A stretch of 64,000 nucleotides of DNA from Leucobacter sp. Ag1 (GCF_000980875.1 NZ_LAYO01000108.1:1-64000), one strand, 5' to 3'. Shown: positions 24,729 through 33,459, counted from the stretch's first letter. Numbers and translations: made by a program. Notes: generated from the sequence alone by a model not told the origin.

Positions 24729-27131
24729 TCACTCCACCCGGCGGCGGTGCCAGAAGCGCAGCGCCTCGATGACGACCATGCCGACGAGCGAGACGACGAG
24801 CACGGCGATCGCGAGCGGTGCGGGCAGGAACTCGACCCGGAAGAACGTCGCGACGATCGGGATGCACCAGATCAGCGCGAGGCCCGCGTACATGGCGACC
24901 ACGACGGCCGCGCGGAACGCGGTGACCGGGCGGGCCAGCACGGCCAGCACCCAGAGCGCGATGCCGGCGAGCACGAGCGTCGATGCGGACTGCATCTGCA
25001 CCACCGTCGCGCCGATGTCGTGGCCGACGATGCGCAGCGCGATGAGCCCGGCGGTCACGACGAGGCCCGCGGGGATCGCGAACGTCAGCGAGCGGCGCAG
25101 GAAGCCGGAGCGGTAGCGCGAGGCGTTCGGCATGAGCGCGAGGAAGAACGCGGGGATGCCGATGGTGAGGCCGTCGGTGATCGACAGCTGGCGGGGCAGG
25201 AACGGGAACGCCCAGGCGAGCAGTCCGAAGATGATGCCGATCGCGAAGGCGTAGGTCGTCTTCGTGAGGAACAGCATCGAGACGCGCTCGATGTTGGCGA
25301 TCACGCGACGCCCCTCGGCCACGACCCCGGGCATGCGGTCGAAGCGGCCGTCGAGCAGCACGAGGCGGGCGACGGCCTTGGTGGCCTGCGCGGCGGAGTC
25401 CATCGCGATGCCGAGGTCGGAGTCCTTGATCGCGAGGGCGTCGTTCACGCCGTCGCCGGTCATCGCGACGACGTGCCCGCGGCTCTGCAGCGCGTGCACC
25501 ATGGCGCGTTTCTGCTGCGGGGTGACCCGGCCGAACACGCGCTCGGTCTCGAGCACCTCGGCGAGCGCGTCCTGATCCTCGGGCAGCGTGCGCGCGTCGT
25601 ACCCGTGGGGAGCGTCGAAGCCGACCTCGCGGGCCACGGCCGCGACGGTGCGGGGATCGTCGCCCGAGATGACGCGGACCTCTACGCCCTGCTCGCGGAA
25701 GTAGGCGAGGGTCTGCGCCGCGTCCTCGCGCACGCGCTCGTGGAACGTGACGAGCGCGACCGGGACGAGGCCGGTGGGCAGCTCGGGATGCTCGGCGGGG
25801 CCGTCGATCACGGCGCTGTGCGCGAGCACGAGGGTGCGTTTGCCGGCCTCGGCGAGTTCGCCGGCCTGCTGCAGCACGCTCTCGATCCCGGCATCGCCGC
25901 GCGCATCGGCGAGCACGAACTCGGGGGCGCCGAACACCCAGGTGCCGCCGCCCTGCTCGGCCGGGCCGCCGGCGATCACGGAGCTCCACTTGCGCGCCGA
26001 GTCGAAGGGGATCTCGCCCGTGATCCGGGGCGCCTGCTCGCCGCCGAAGGGCTCGGCGAGGCACTGGGCGGTGAGGTTCGCGTCGGGCGCGGATCCGATG
26101 CGGCCCAGGATCCCGCGCCAGCCGGCGATCTCGTGCAGCTCGATCGTCTCGCCGAAGCCCATCTTGCCGGTGGTGAGCGTGCCGGTCTTGTCGAGGCACA
26201 GCACGTCGACGCGGGCGAGGCCCTCGACCGCGGGGAGCTCCTGGATCAGTACGTTCTGGCGCGACAGCTGCACGGCGCTGACGGCGAACGCGATGCTCGT
26301 GACGAGCACGAGGCCGAGCGGCACCATCGCGATGACGGCGGCGACCGCGCCGACCACGGCCTCGCGCCATTCGCCGGTCTCGAGCGTGCGCTCCCAGCCG
26401 CCGTGCGACTGGATCTGGCCGTACGCGACGATCAGGATCATGGGGCCGAGCGCCCACGCGATCCACTTCAGCAGGCGGTTGATGCTGCCGCGCAGCTCCG
26501 ACTGCACGAGCGAGAAGCGGCGGGCCTCGTTGGTGAGCTTCGCCGCGTAGGAGTCGTCGCCGACCCGCACGACCTCGGCGAGGGCGGTGCCGCTCACGAC
26601 GCTGGAGCCCGACAGCACCTCGTCGTCGCGGCGCTTGCGAATGGCGTCGGACTCGCCCGTGAGCAGCGACTCGTCGACCTCGAGGCCGCTCGGACCGTGC
26701 TCGTCGGTCTGCACCACGCGGGCGTCGGCCGTGACCTGGTCGCCGGTGTGCAGCACGAGCAGGTCGCCCAGCACGACCTGCTGCAGCGGGATCTCGGCGT
26801 CGTCGCCGTCGCGGCGGACCCGGGCGGTCGGGGCGTTGAGCACGGCGAGCCGGTCGAGGGTGCGCTTGGCGTTGAACTCCTGCACCACACCGATCACGGT
26901 GTTGAACAGCGCGGGGAAGGCGAAGAGCGCGTCCTGCCAGCGGCCGAGCGCGAACAGGATCCCGAAGCCGGCGAACACGATCGCGTTGAACAGCGTGAAC
27001 ACGTTCGCGAGCAGGATCTGCCACAGCGAGCGCGTGGAACCGTCGCTCGACACATTGCCCTGGCCCGCCTCGAACCTGAGGGCAGCCTCTTCCGAGGTCA
27101 GTCCCGTCTGCTCGACGTCGACCTCGTCCAT
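24729..27131 (-). CDS. P-type cation-transporting ATPase, CtpE-like
   Basis: An 800-aa pump with all P-type hallmarks: TGES (158-161), phosphorylation motif DKTGTLT (314-320), the hinge MTGDGVNDALAIKDSDLG, and about ten membrane helices. The M4 segment reads VPLGL (270-274) instead of PEGLP. The C-terminal helices contain IPAFFLALMPN, as in mycobacterial CtpE, a calcium-transporting P2-like group of the same size. Calcium or another divalent cation is the likely substrate. The ATG at 27131 has GGAG seven bases upstream; the ATG at 27143 has none. It is divergent from the erm leader, with a 16-bp palindrome between them. Confidence 0.85.
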   Translation of the reverse strand: MDEVDVEQTGLTSEEAALRFEAGQGNVSSDGSTRSLWQILLANVFTLFNAIVFAGFGILFALGRWQDALFAFPALFNTVIGVVQEFNAKRTLDRLAVLNAPTARVRRDGDDAEIPLQQVVLGDLLVLHTGDQVTADARVVQTDEHGPSGLEVDESLLTGESDAIRKRRDDEVLSGSSVVSGTALAEVVRVGDDSYAAKLTNEARRFSLVQSELRGSINRLLKWIAWALGPMILIVAYGQIQSHGGWERTLETGEWREAVVGAVAAVIAMVPLGLVLVTSIAFAVSAVQLSRQNVLIQELPAVEGLARVDVLCLDKTGTLTTGKMGFGETIELHEIAGWRGILGRIGSAPDANLTAQCLAEPFGGEQAPRITGEIPFDSARKWSSVIAGGPAEQGGGTWVFGAPEFVLADARGDAGIESVLQQAGELAEAGKRTLVLAHSAVIDGPAEHPELPTGLVPVALVTFHERVREDAAQTLAYFREQGVEVRVISGDDPRTVAAVAREVGFDAPHGYDARTLPEDQDALAEVLETERVFGRVTPQQKRAMVHALQSRGHVVAMTGDGVNDALAIKDSDLGIAMDSAAQATKAVARLVLLDGRFDRMPGVVAEGRRVIANIERVSMLFLTKTTYAFAIGIIFGLLAWAFPFLPRQLSITDGLTIGIPAFFLALMPNASRYRSGFLRRSLTFAIPAGLVVTAGLIALRIVGHDIGATVVQMQSASTLVLAGIALWVLAVLARPVTAFRAAVVVAMYAGLALIWCIPIVATFFRVEFLPAPLAIAVLVVSLVGMVVIEALRFWHRRRVE

Positions 27132-27206
27132 CACCCGCTCCATGGGGAAAAGACTACGGAACGCGGGCCCGTTGCGGACTGGAAATCCGACCTGATCGGC
27201 CGAAGA

Positions 27207-27222
27207 TGGTACTCGGGTACCA
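27207..27222. promoter_or_regulatory. palindrome between the CtpE-like ATPase and erm
   Basis: TGGTAC and GTACCA are perfect half-sites around a 4-base spacer. The site lies 76 bases upstream of the ATPase start and 46 bases upstream of the -10 box of the erm leader. It is an operator candidate for either direction; the protein is unknown. Confidence 0.35.
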
Positions 27223-27267
27223 CCTGCCGCACCGACGCCCCCTACCGGGGAGGGAGCCGCGTGCGGT

Positions 27268-27273
27268 TAGGCT
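27268..27273 (+). promoter_or_regulatory. -10 box of the erm leader transcript
   Basis: TAGGCT stands exactly 6 bases before the leader ATG at 27280, so transcription would start at or next to the start codon, giving a leaderless mRNA. No convincing -35 is visible. Confidence 0.55.
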
Positions 27274-27279
27274 GATGCC

Positions 27280-27324
27280 ATGGGTACCTCCGCGCACATG
27301 ATGACCCGGATCCGTCGCTTCTAG
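27280..27324 (+). CDS. erm leader peptide (14 aa, macrolide-sensing)
   Basis: An ATG frame encoding MGTSAHMMTRIRRF ends at TAG, 99 bases before erm. The Arg-Ile-Arg segment (residues 10-12) is an R/K-x-R/K motif, the sequence at which macrolide-bound ribosomes stall in ErmDL-type leader peptides. Translation probably begins on a leaderless transcript (TAGGCT, 6 bases, ATG). Complementary RNA segments follow, so drug-dependent stalling could refold the leader and free the erm ribosome binding site. Function is inferred from location and motif. Confidence 0.7.
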   Translation: MGTSAHMMTRIRRF

Positions 27325-27414
27325 CGGCGGACGCTCCCTCACGTCGTCTCCGCCGCTCCTCGGTCCAACCGGGCGGCTGTTCTCGCGCGCCCGGAAGATC
27401 TTCCGCCCCAGGAG
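27323..27414 (+). promoter_or_regulatory. attenuator RNA structures of erm
   Basis: Hairpin 1 pairs AGCGGCGGA (27323-27331, overlapping the leader stop) with TCCGCCGCT (27349-27357). Hairpin 2 pairs CCGGGCG (27369-27375) with CGCCCGG (27388-27394). GGAAGATCTTCC (27393-27404) is self-complementary, and GGGCGG (27371-27376) can instead pair with CCGCCC (27403-27408). CTCCT (27356-27360) complements the erm Shine-Dalgarno AGGAG (27410-27414). Stalling on the leader would open hairpin 1 and change the later pairings. Confidence 0.55.
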
Positions 27415-27423
27415 TGCTTTCCC

Positions 27424-28191
27424 ATGCCCACGTACCGTGGCGGCCGTCATGAGCACGGCCAGAACTATCTCACCGACCGACCGACGGTCGCCGCCTTCAC
27501 CCGGCTCGTCGCAGACTCGACCGGGCCGATCATCGAGATCGGACCGGGGCGGGGCGCGTTGACGCGCGAACTGCACCGCCTCCATCGTCCGCTCACCGCG
27601 GTCGAGATCGATCCGCGCAGCGTCGCCGTCCTCGGCAACGCCCTGCCCGGGATCCGGGTCGTCCACGCGGACTTCCTCGATTGGCGGCTGCCCGGAACCC
27701 CGCACGTCATCGCAGGCAACGTGCCGTTCCACCTCACCACCGCGATCCTGCGCAAACTGCTGCACGCGCCGGGCTGGAGCCGGGCCGTGCTGCTCGTCCA
27801 GTGGGAGGTCGCCCGCCGCCGCGCCGGGGTCGGAGGCGCGAGCATGATGACGGCGCAGTGGTGGCCCTGGTTCGAGTTCGGAGTCGACCGCCGGGTGCAT
27901 CGATCCGCGCTGCGCCCGGCTCCGAGCGTCGACGGCGGGATCCTGGTCATGGATCGCCGGGCGCAGCCGCTGATCGACGATCGGGATCGCGCCGCCTACC
28001 GCGAGTTCGTGCATCGCGTGTTCACCGGCCCCGGGCGGGGCATCGCGGCGATCGCTGCCGCCGCAACGAGTCTGCCCCGGCGCGAGGCCGCGCGGCGTAT
28101 GGCACGGATCGGTATCGCACCGGATCGGCTCCCGAAGGATCTGAGCGCCGAGCAGTGGGTGGCGCTCTTCCGAGCGACGCATCGGGGGTGA
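27424..28191 (+). CDS. erm: 23S rRNA (adenine-N6) methyltransferase, Erm(X)/ErmE-like
   Basis: A 255-aa KsgA/Erm-fold methylase. It shows the Erm N terminus GRHEHGQNYL, SAM motif EIGPGRGALT (38-47), acidic motif II (E61) and the catalytic NVPF (99-102, NxPY/F type). The run QWEVARRRAGVG is characteristic of the actinobacterial Erm(X)/ErmE group. The enzyme would methylate A2058 and confer macrolide-lincosamide-streptogramin B resistance. AGGAG lies 9 bases before the ATG. Expression is probably inducible through the leader peptide and hairpins upstream, and a hairpin at 28238-28275 ends the unit. Base composition equals that of neighbours, so a recent acquisition is not evident. Confidence 0.93.
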   Translation: MPTYRGGRHEHGQNYLTDRPTVAAFTRLVADSTGPIIEIGPGRGALTRELHRLHRPLTAVEIDPRSVAVLGNALPGIRVVHADFLDWRLPGTPHVIAGNVPFHLTTAILRKLLHAPGWSRAVLLVQWEVARRRAGVGGASMMTAQWWPWFEFGVDRRVHRSALRPAPSVDGGILVMDRRAQPLIDDRDRAAYREFVHRVFTGPGRGIAAIAAAATSLPRREAARRMARIGIAPDRLPKDLSAEQWVALFRATHRG

Positions 28192-28237
28192 CCCCGGCGA
28201 ATCCTTGGAGGTTCCTTGGCGGGCCCGGCGGAGGCTG

Positions 28238-28275
28238 GGTTGCGCGGTGCACCGATCCCGGAGCACCGCGCAACC
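28238..28275. terminator. terminator after erm
   Basis: A 13-bp perfect stem (GGTTGCGCGGTGC with its complement) and 12-base loop start 47 bases after the erm stop and just before the ribosome site of the PAP2 gene. Confidence 0.75.
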
Positions 28276-28290
28276 GACGGGAGGATCCGG

Positions 28291-29070
28291 ATGACCCGGA
28301 CGACCACGACGCAGCCGATGCGCGAGCGAGGCGCGCAGCATACGCAGCACGCGCACCGTGCGCCGCGCGCGACGCACGCACCGGACGACCGGGCGGGCTT
28401 CGGCGCGCAGCGCGGGATCCTGCGCCGGGCTCAGCGGCCCGCCGTCGCGTTCGTCACGACCGCTGTGGTCGCCGCCGCCGTGATCGCGCTCGGCTTCGTG
28501 ATGCGTGCGCACCCGGTCGACGCCGGGATCGTGGCCGCGTTCAACCGGGATCACGTCGGGGCCTGGGGCTTCGTCGCGGACGCGATCTACCGGCTCTTCA
28601 GCCCCGTCCCGGCCGTCGTGCTCGTCGTCGCGCTCGCCCTGCTCGTCTGGTGGCGCTCGCGCTCCGTGATCCCGGCGCTGGCGTTCGGCGGCACGATCGC
28701 GGTGACCTGGCTGCCGGTCGCGGCGATCAAGATCCTCGTGGATCGCCCGCGCCCCGATCTGTCGCTGCTCACGCACCTCCCGGCCCAGGTCCAGACCGAC
28801 GGATCGTTCCCGAGCGGGCACACGGCGTTCGCCGTCTCGCTCTCGATCGGGATCTGGTTCCTGCTGCGCGACAGCCGGTGGGAGGGAGTCGCGATCGTCG
28901 GAGGCGTCGCGTTCACCCTGCTCGTCGGCGCCGCGGTCGTGAGCGACGGCCTGCACTACCCGAGCGATGCCCTCGCCTCGATCGTGTGGGGGCTCGCGAT
29001 GGCGCCGACGGCGCGGATCCTGGTCGCCGACGTCGCACTGAGCCGGCTCGCGGCGCGATTCGCGCACTGA
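28291..29070 (+). CDS. PAP2-superfamily membrane phosphatase
   Basis: A 259-aa protein with a His/Arg/Thr-rich cytoplasmic lead of about 60 residues and five to six membrane helices. The three PAP2 motifs are present: KILVDRPRP, FPSGHTAF, and SDGLHYPSD (the SRxxxxxHxxxD equivalent, with Asp in place of the Arg). It probably dephosphorylates a lipid phosphate such as undecaprenyl pyrophosphate or phosphatidate outside the membrane. GGAGG lies six bases before ATG 28291; the earlier ATG at 28216 would cover the upstream terminator. It precedes LCP and SEDS envelope genes. Confidence 0.88.
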   Translation: MTRTTTTQPMRERGAQHTQHAHRAPRATHAPDDRAGFGAQRGILRRAQRPAVAFVTTAVVAAAVIALGFVMRAHPVDAGIVAAFNRDHVGAWGFVADAIYRLFSPVPAVVLVVALALLVWWRSRSVIPALAFGGTIAVTWLPVAAIKILVDRPRPDLSLLTHLPAQVQTDGSFPSGHTAFAVSLSIGIWFLLRDSRWEGVAIVGGVAFTLLVGAAVVSDGLHYPSDALASIVWGLAMAPTARILVADVALSRLAARFAH

Positions 29071-29156
29071 CCGCGCACGTCGCACGTCGCGCGCCCCGCG
29101 CATCCGGTGCTCCGGCACCCGCCCCACCGCCACGAACCACGGAACGGACGGAACCC

Positions 29157-30494
29157 ATGTCTCGACGACCCCGGAACCCGCAGCCGCTCGACGCCCCGGC
29201 CCCGCGCAGGCGGCGGATGAGCCGCCGGAAGCGCCTGCTCGTCACGATCTCGGTCGTGCTGACGGCGCTCCTCGTCGCGGCCGGAGCGGCGGCCGCGTTC
29301 GTGCTGCGCAGCCTGAACGAGGGGATCGTGCGCTCGGACTTCGCGCTGCCGCACGCGACGAAGAAGCCCGAGCCCGGTGAGCAGAACATCCTCATCATGG
29401 GCATGGACACCCGCGTCGACCAGCGGGGCGAACCGTTGCCGAAGCAGGTGTACGAGGCTCTGCACGCGGGCACCGAGGACGACGGCGGGTACAACGCGAA
29501 CGTGCTCATGCTGATCCACATCCCCAAGGATCGGAAGAAGTCGGTCGGCATCTCGATCCCGCGCGACGACTACGCCGAGATCGTCGGCGCCCCGCTCGGG
29601 GTGACGCATTCGAAGATCAAGGAGGCGTACGGCCTCGCGATGCAGCAGCGCATGAACGAGCTGCAGGGCGACGAGAAGCTGTCGCCGGACGAGAAGTACC
29701 AGCAGGCGCGCGCCGCCGGCCGGCAGGCGCAGATCGAGACCGTCTCGCACTTCCTCGGCGATGTGCGCATCGACCACTTCGTCGAGATGACGATGGGCGG
29801 TTTCTACTACGTCTCCGAGGCGGTCGCCCCGATCACGGTGTGCCTGAACCGGGCGACCGAGGACAGCTACTCGGGCGCCCGCTTCGCGGCGGGCGTGCAG
29901 GAGCTCGACGCGCAGCAGGCCATGAGCTTCGTGCGCCAGCGCCGAGACACGGGAGTCGACGGTCCCGAGCTGACCGACCTCGACCGCGCGCGGCGCCAGC
30001 AGGCGTTCCTCGTGGCGCTCGCCGACAAGCTGAAGCAGCAGAGCACCCTGACCGACCCGAAGACCGTGACGGAGCTCGTCGGGGTCACCCAGTCGCACGT
30101 CGCGCTCGACACCGGCTTCGACGTGCTCGGGTTCCTCGACATCGCCCGCACGGCCGCGCAGAACGGGATCGAGTTCGTCACCCTGCCGATCGTCGAGTTC
30201 AGCACGATCGACGGGGCCGCCGTGAACATCGTCGACCTCGACGAGATCCACCGGGTGACCGCATCGCTGCTCGGCACGGCGCCGCCCGCGACGCCGAAGC
30301 CGGCGCCGACATCGGCGCCCGGCGAGCCGGGTGCGCCCGCGGCAGAGGGATCCGCCCCGGCGCCGAACTCGAACCCGACCGCGCCGACCGCGGCGCCCGA
30401 TCCCGCGCCTGCGAAGACTCCGGCCTCGGGTCCCACCTCTTACGGCTCCTGGGACGAGCCGATCCGTCCCGGCACCCGCCCCTGCGTGAACTGA
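29157..30494 (+). CDS. LytR-CpsA-Psr (LCP) family cell-wall polymer ligase
   Basis: A 445-aa type II membrane protein: basic lead, one membrane helix (about residues 35-58), then the LCP domain starting at NILIMGMDTR. Conserved Arg/Asp clusters of the family are visible in SIPRDDY and in the later SFVRQRRDTG-LDRARRQQ segment. LCP enzymes transfer undecaprenyl-linked glycopolymers to peptidoglycan. A Pro/Ala-rich tail of about 80 residues follows the domain and ends in RPGTRPCVN. The ATG at 29157 is preceded by a GGAACGGACGGA stretch. It is followed after 7 bases by the SEDS gene, so the two are likely co-transcribed. Confidence 0.88.
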   Translation: MSRRPRNPQPLDAPAPRRRRMSRRKRLLVTISVVLTALLVAAGAAAAFVLRSLNEGIVRSDFALPHATKKPEPGEQNILIMGMDTRVDQRGEPLPKQVYEALHAGTEDDGGYNANVLMLIHIPKDRKKSVGISIPRDDYAEIVGAPLGVTHSKIKEAYGLAMQQRMNELQGDEKLSPDEKYQQARAAGRQAQIETVSHFLGDVRIDHFVEMTMGGFYYVSEAVAPITVCLNRATEDSYSGARFAAGVQELDAQQAMSFVRQRRDTGVDGPELTDLDRARRQQAFLVALADKLKQQSTLTDPKTVTELVGVTQSHVALDTGFDVLGFLDIARTAAQNGIEFVTLPIVEFSTIDGAAVNIVDLDEIHRVTASLLGTAPPATPKPAPTSAPGEPGAPAAEGSAPAPNSNPTAPTAAPDPAPAKTPASGPTSYGSWDEPIRPGTRPCVN

Positions 30495-30501
30495 GCCCGC
30501 C

Positions 30502-31704
30502 GTGTCCACGATGCAGCGCAGCACCATCGGCCTCCCCGAAGCAGCCCCGGCCCGGTTCCGGCTGATCCCCGAGGCGCCCGGACCGCTGCGCCGCCTCACC
30601 GTCGCGCTGCTCGTCATCGTGCTGCTGCTCGTCGCCGTCGGCGTGGTCATGGTGCAGTCGGCCGGCGAGGTCACGGCCATCGCGGCCGGCCAGTTCCCGC
30701 TCGAGGGGCTGATGCGGCAGAGCGCGTACGCGATCCTCGGCCTCGGCGCGATGCTCGTGCTGAGCCAGGCGCCCACCGCGCTGCTGCGCAGGTACGCCTG
30801 GGTCGCGCTGCTCGGCGGCTTCGCCCTGCAGGCGCTCGTCTACACCCCGCTCGGCTACGAGGCCGGGGGCAACCGCAACTGGCTGCAGCTCGGCCCCGTC
30901 TCGATCCAGCCCGCCGAGTTCATGAAGATCGTGCTGCTCGTCTGGATCTCGACCGTGCTCGCCGCCAAGCGCAAGCTGCTGTCGCGCTGGGTGCACGTCG
31001 TGATCCCGATCCTGCCCGTGGTCGCGCTGTCGATGCTCATCAACGTGATCGGGGGCGACCTCGGCACGCTCATGATCATCGCGGCGCTCGTGTTCGGTTG
31101 CCTCTACTTCTCGCAGGTGCGCCTGCGGATCCTCGCCGGGATCGCGGGCGTCGCCGTGCTCGGCATCGGCGTCATGACCGTCATCAAGCCCAACCGCGTG
31201 TTCCGCATCACGCACTTCCTCGAGGTCGACTGCGTCACGGACGCGGCGCACGCGCAGGGCATGTGCTGGCAGTCGCTCAACGGCTTCTGGGCGCTCGCGG
31301 GCGGCGGCCTGTTCGGCACCGGCATCGGCGGATCCACCGCCAAGTGGTCGTGGCTGCCCGAGGCCGACACCGACTTCATCTTCGCGATCGTGGGCGAGGA
31401 GCTCGGCTTCGTGGGCGCCGTCTCGGTCGTGCTGCTGTTCGCCGCGCTCGCCGCCGTGCTGCTCGCGCTCATGGCGCGCTGCCACGACCCGTTCGCCGTC
31501 TCGGTGATCGGCGGGTGCATGACCTGGATCACCGCCCAGATGCTCGTGAACGTCTCGGTGGTGCTGGGGTTCGTGCCCGTGCTCGGGGTGCCGCTGCCGC
31601 TCGTGTCGGCGGGCGGTACCTCGCTCGTCTCGACGCTGATGGCGGTCGGAGTGGTGCTGTCGTGCGTGCGCGAGCAGGGGCTCGCGGCGGATCCCGGGCC
31701 CTGA
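30502..31704 (+). CDS. FtsW/RodA/SpoVE (SEDS) family peptidoglycan polymerase
   Basis: A 400-aa protein with about ten membrane helices. SEDS signatures include GGNRNWLQLGPVSIQPAEFMK, GGDLGTLM, GIGGSTAKWSWLPEADTDFIFAI and the C-terminal GVPLPLVSAGGTS. This class polymerises lipid II together with a class B PBP. No PBP is adjacent. The neighbours are LCP and a two-component system, which favours a secondary SEDS rather than the division FtsW of a dcw cluster. Start is GTG 30502 (ATG 30511 is an alternative), 7 bases after the LCP stop. Confidence 0.9.
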   Translation: MSTMQRSTIGLPEAAPARFRLIPEAPGPLRRLTVALLVIVLLLVAVGVVMVQSAGEVTAIAAGQFPLEGLMRQSAYAILGLGAMLVLSQAPTALLRRYAWVALLGGFALQALVYTPLGYEAGGNRNWLQLGPVSIQPAEFMKIVLLVWISTVLAAKRKLLSRWVHVVIPILPVVALSMLINVIGGDLGTLMIIAALVFGCLYFSQVRLRILAGIAGVAVLGIGVMTVIKPNRVFRITHFLEVDCVTDAAHAQGMCWQSLNGFWALAGGGLFGTGIGGSTAKWSWLPEADTDFIFAIVGEELGFVGAVSVVLLFAALAAVLLALMARCHDPFAVSVIGGCMTWITAQMLVNVSVVLGFVPVLGVPLPLVSAGGTSLVSTLMAVGVVLSCVREQGLAADPGP

Positions 31705-31762
31705 CGTGCGAGAGTGGACCCGGGCCCGGCTTCGGGCCGTGCGCAGACGGAGGGGGAGCGAG

Positions 31763-32773
31763 ATGCCCGCAACCCGGATCGAGCCGGGGGAGCTGCCCGA
31801 CGAGCGGGCCTACCGGCGGTCGGCCTCGCAGATCGGCTGGCAGGTCATGGCGGTGTGCGCCGGGCTCGTCGTGATCGGCGGCGGCGTGATCCTCGCGTTC
31901 GTGTTCTGGCAGACGACCCCGTGGGAGGCGAATCAGCCGCCGCAGCCGGGGGAGATCGAGGTGCGCCTCGATCCCGGCGAGCTGGTGCTCGCGGTCGTGC
32001 TGCTCGCGACGGGAGCCGTGCTGAGCGCCGGCTTCGCGGCCCGCATGATCGCCCGCAGGGCCGTGCAGCCGCTCGACGAGGCGTTCCAGCTGCAGCGCCG
32101 CTTCGTCGCCGACGCCAGCCACGAGCTGCGCACCCCGCTCGCGGTGCTGGGCGCCCGGGCGCAGCAGCTGGCCGCGATGACCCCCGACGGGGATCCGCGG
32201 GGCGCGATCGTCGCGGAGCTGCGGCAGGACGTGCGCAACCTGGCCGTGGTGATGGACGACATGCTCGACGCCGCGACGGGCGCGGCGGCGGCCCGCGGCC
32301 GGGCAGCGCTCGACGGCGTGGCCGGCGAGGTGGCCCGCGACCTCGCGACCGTCGCCGAGGAGTTCGGCGTCGCGATCGCGGTGGTGGCCCCGCCCCTCGC
32401 GGTCGCGATGCCCGAGAGCGCCCTGCGGCGCTGCCTCGTCGCGCTCGTCGACAATGCGCTCGATCACTCGCCCGCGGGCGGCACGGTGCGGATCGAGGCC
32501 GAGCGGCGCGGCGGTTCCGCGGTCCTGACGGTGTCCGACGAGGGGCCCGGGATCCGGGGCGTCGCCCCCGAGCGGGTGTTCGACCGTTTCGCCCACGGCA
32601 CGCCCCCGCGTACCCCGCGCGGCCGCGGCCGCACGGGCCGGGGGATCGGCCTCGCGCTCGTGCGCGAGCTCTGCGAGGCCTCCGGCGGCGAAGCTCGGGT
32701 CGCGTCGACCGGGCCGGACGGGACGCGGTTCGAACTGAGCCTGCCGCTCGCCGCGGACGGGGCCTCGAGATGA
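31763..32773 (+). CDS. two-component sensor histidine kinase
   Basis: A 336-aa membrane kinase with two helices (about 28-52 and 72-93) flanking a short external loop. The HisKA box is FVADASHELRTPL, followed by the N box (VDNALDHS), G1 (DEGPGI) and G2 (GRGIGLALV). No HAMP or PAS domain is clear, so sensing is probably by the membrane part. GGAGGGGGAG precedes ATG 31763. Its stop overlaps the ATG of the response regulator (ATGA), so the kinase gene precedes the regulator gene, the less common order. The partners upstream are envelope-biogenesis genes. Confidence 0.9.
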   Translation: MPATRIEPGELPDERAYRRSASQIGWQVMAVCAGLVVIGGGVILAFVFWQTTPWEANQPPQPGEIEVRLDPGELVLAVVLLATGAVLSAGFAARMIARRAVQPLDEAFQLQRRFVADASHELRTPLAVLGARAQQLAAMTPDGDPRGAIVAELRQDVRNLAVVMDDMLDAATGAAAARGRAALDGVAGEVARDLATVAEEFGVAIAVVAPPLAVAMPESALRRCLVALVDNALDHSPAGGTVRIEAERRGGSAVLTVSDEGPGIRGVAPERVFDRFAHGTPPRTPRGRGRTGRGIGLALVRELCEASGGEARVASTGPDGTRFELSLPLAADGASR

Positions 32774-33423
32774 TGCGCCTGCTGCTGGTCGAGGACGACC
32801 CGAGACTCGGTCCCATCATGCGCGACGTGCTCGGCGTCGACTGGCGGGTCGAGCTCGTCGAATCGGCGGAGGCCGCGCGGGACGCGGTGCGCACGACGGC
32901 CTTCGACGCGATGGTGGTCGACCGCGGCCTGCCGGGGATCAGCGGCGAGGACTTCGTGCGCGAGCTGCGCCGGCAGCGGATCGCGACCCCGATCCTGCTG
33001 CTCACCGCCCTCGGGCAGCTGCACGACCGGGTGGAGGGGCTCGACGCGGGCGCCGACGACTACCTCGTGAAGCCGTTCGAGTTCGAGGAGCTGAACGCCC
33101 GGCTCCGGGCGATGACCCGCAGCTACGACCAGCCGCTCGGGGTCGAGATCGGCGGGTGGTTCTTCTCGCCCGAGGACCGCAGCATCGAGTCGCCCTACTC
33201 GGGTCGGATCGCGCTGACCGAGACCGAGACGGCACTGCTCGCCGTGCTCGTCGCCGAGCCGGAGCGCACCTTCACCCGGGAGCAGCTGCTCGAGCGGGTC
33301 TTCGCGCAGGGCGAGCGCGCGACGACGGTCGAGACCTACGTGCACTACCTGCGCCGCAAGATCGACCGCGACCTGATCCGCACGGTGCGCGGTCGCGGGT
33401 ACCGGCTCGGCGCGCTCGACTGA
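32770..33423 (+). CDS. OmpR-family response regulator
   Basis: A 217-aa regulator with a receiver domain (acidic pair in VEDDPRLG, phospho-acceptor Asp in VVDRGLPG, Lys in LVKPFEF) and a C-terminal OmpR/PhoB winged helix (about residues 125-215, ending RTVRGRGYRLG). It starts inside the stop of the kinase gene (ATGA at 32770-32773), so the two are translationally coupled. Likely targets are envelope genes, by neighbourhood only. Confidence 0.92.
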   Translation: MMRLLLVEDDPRLGPIMRDVLGVDWRVELVESAEAARDAVRTTAFDAMVVDRGLPGISGEDFVRELRRQRIATPILLLTALGQLHDRVEGLDAGADDYLVKPFEFEELNARLRAMTRSYDQPLGVEIGGWFFSPEDRSIESPYSGRIALTETETALLAVLVAEPERTFTREQLLERVFAQGERATTVETYVHYLRRKIDRDLIRTVRGRGYRLGALD

Positions 33424-33442
33424 GCGAGCGGCCGAGGCCGGT

Positions 33443-33459
33443 ACCCGCGAGGTGCGGGT
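33443..33459. terminator. short hairpin between converging genes
   Basis: ACCCGC and GCGGGT form a 6-bp stem with a 5-base loop between the response-regulator stop and the stop of the small Cys-tailed protein. Confidence 0.4.

Noticed and set aside
30502-31704. Division-cluster FtsW
   Set aside because: None of the dcw genes (murG, murC, ftsQ, ftsZ) is adjacent; only SEDS family membership can be claimed.
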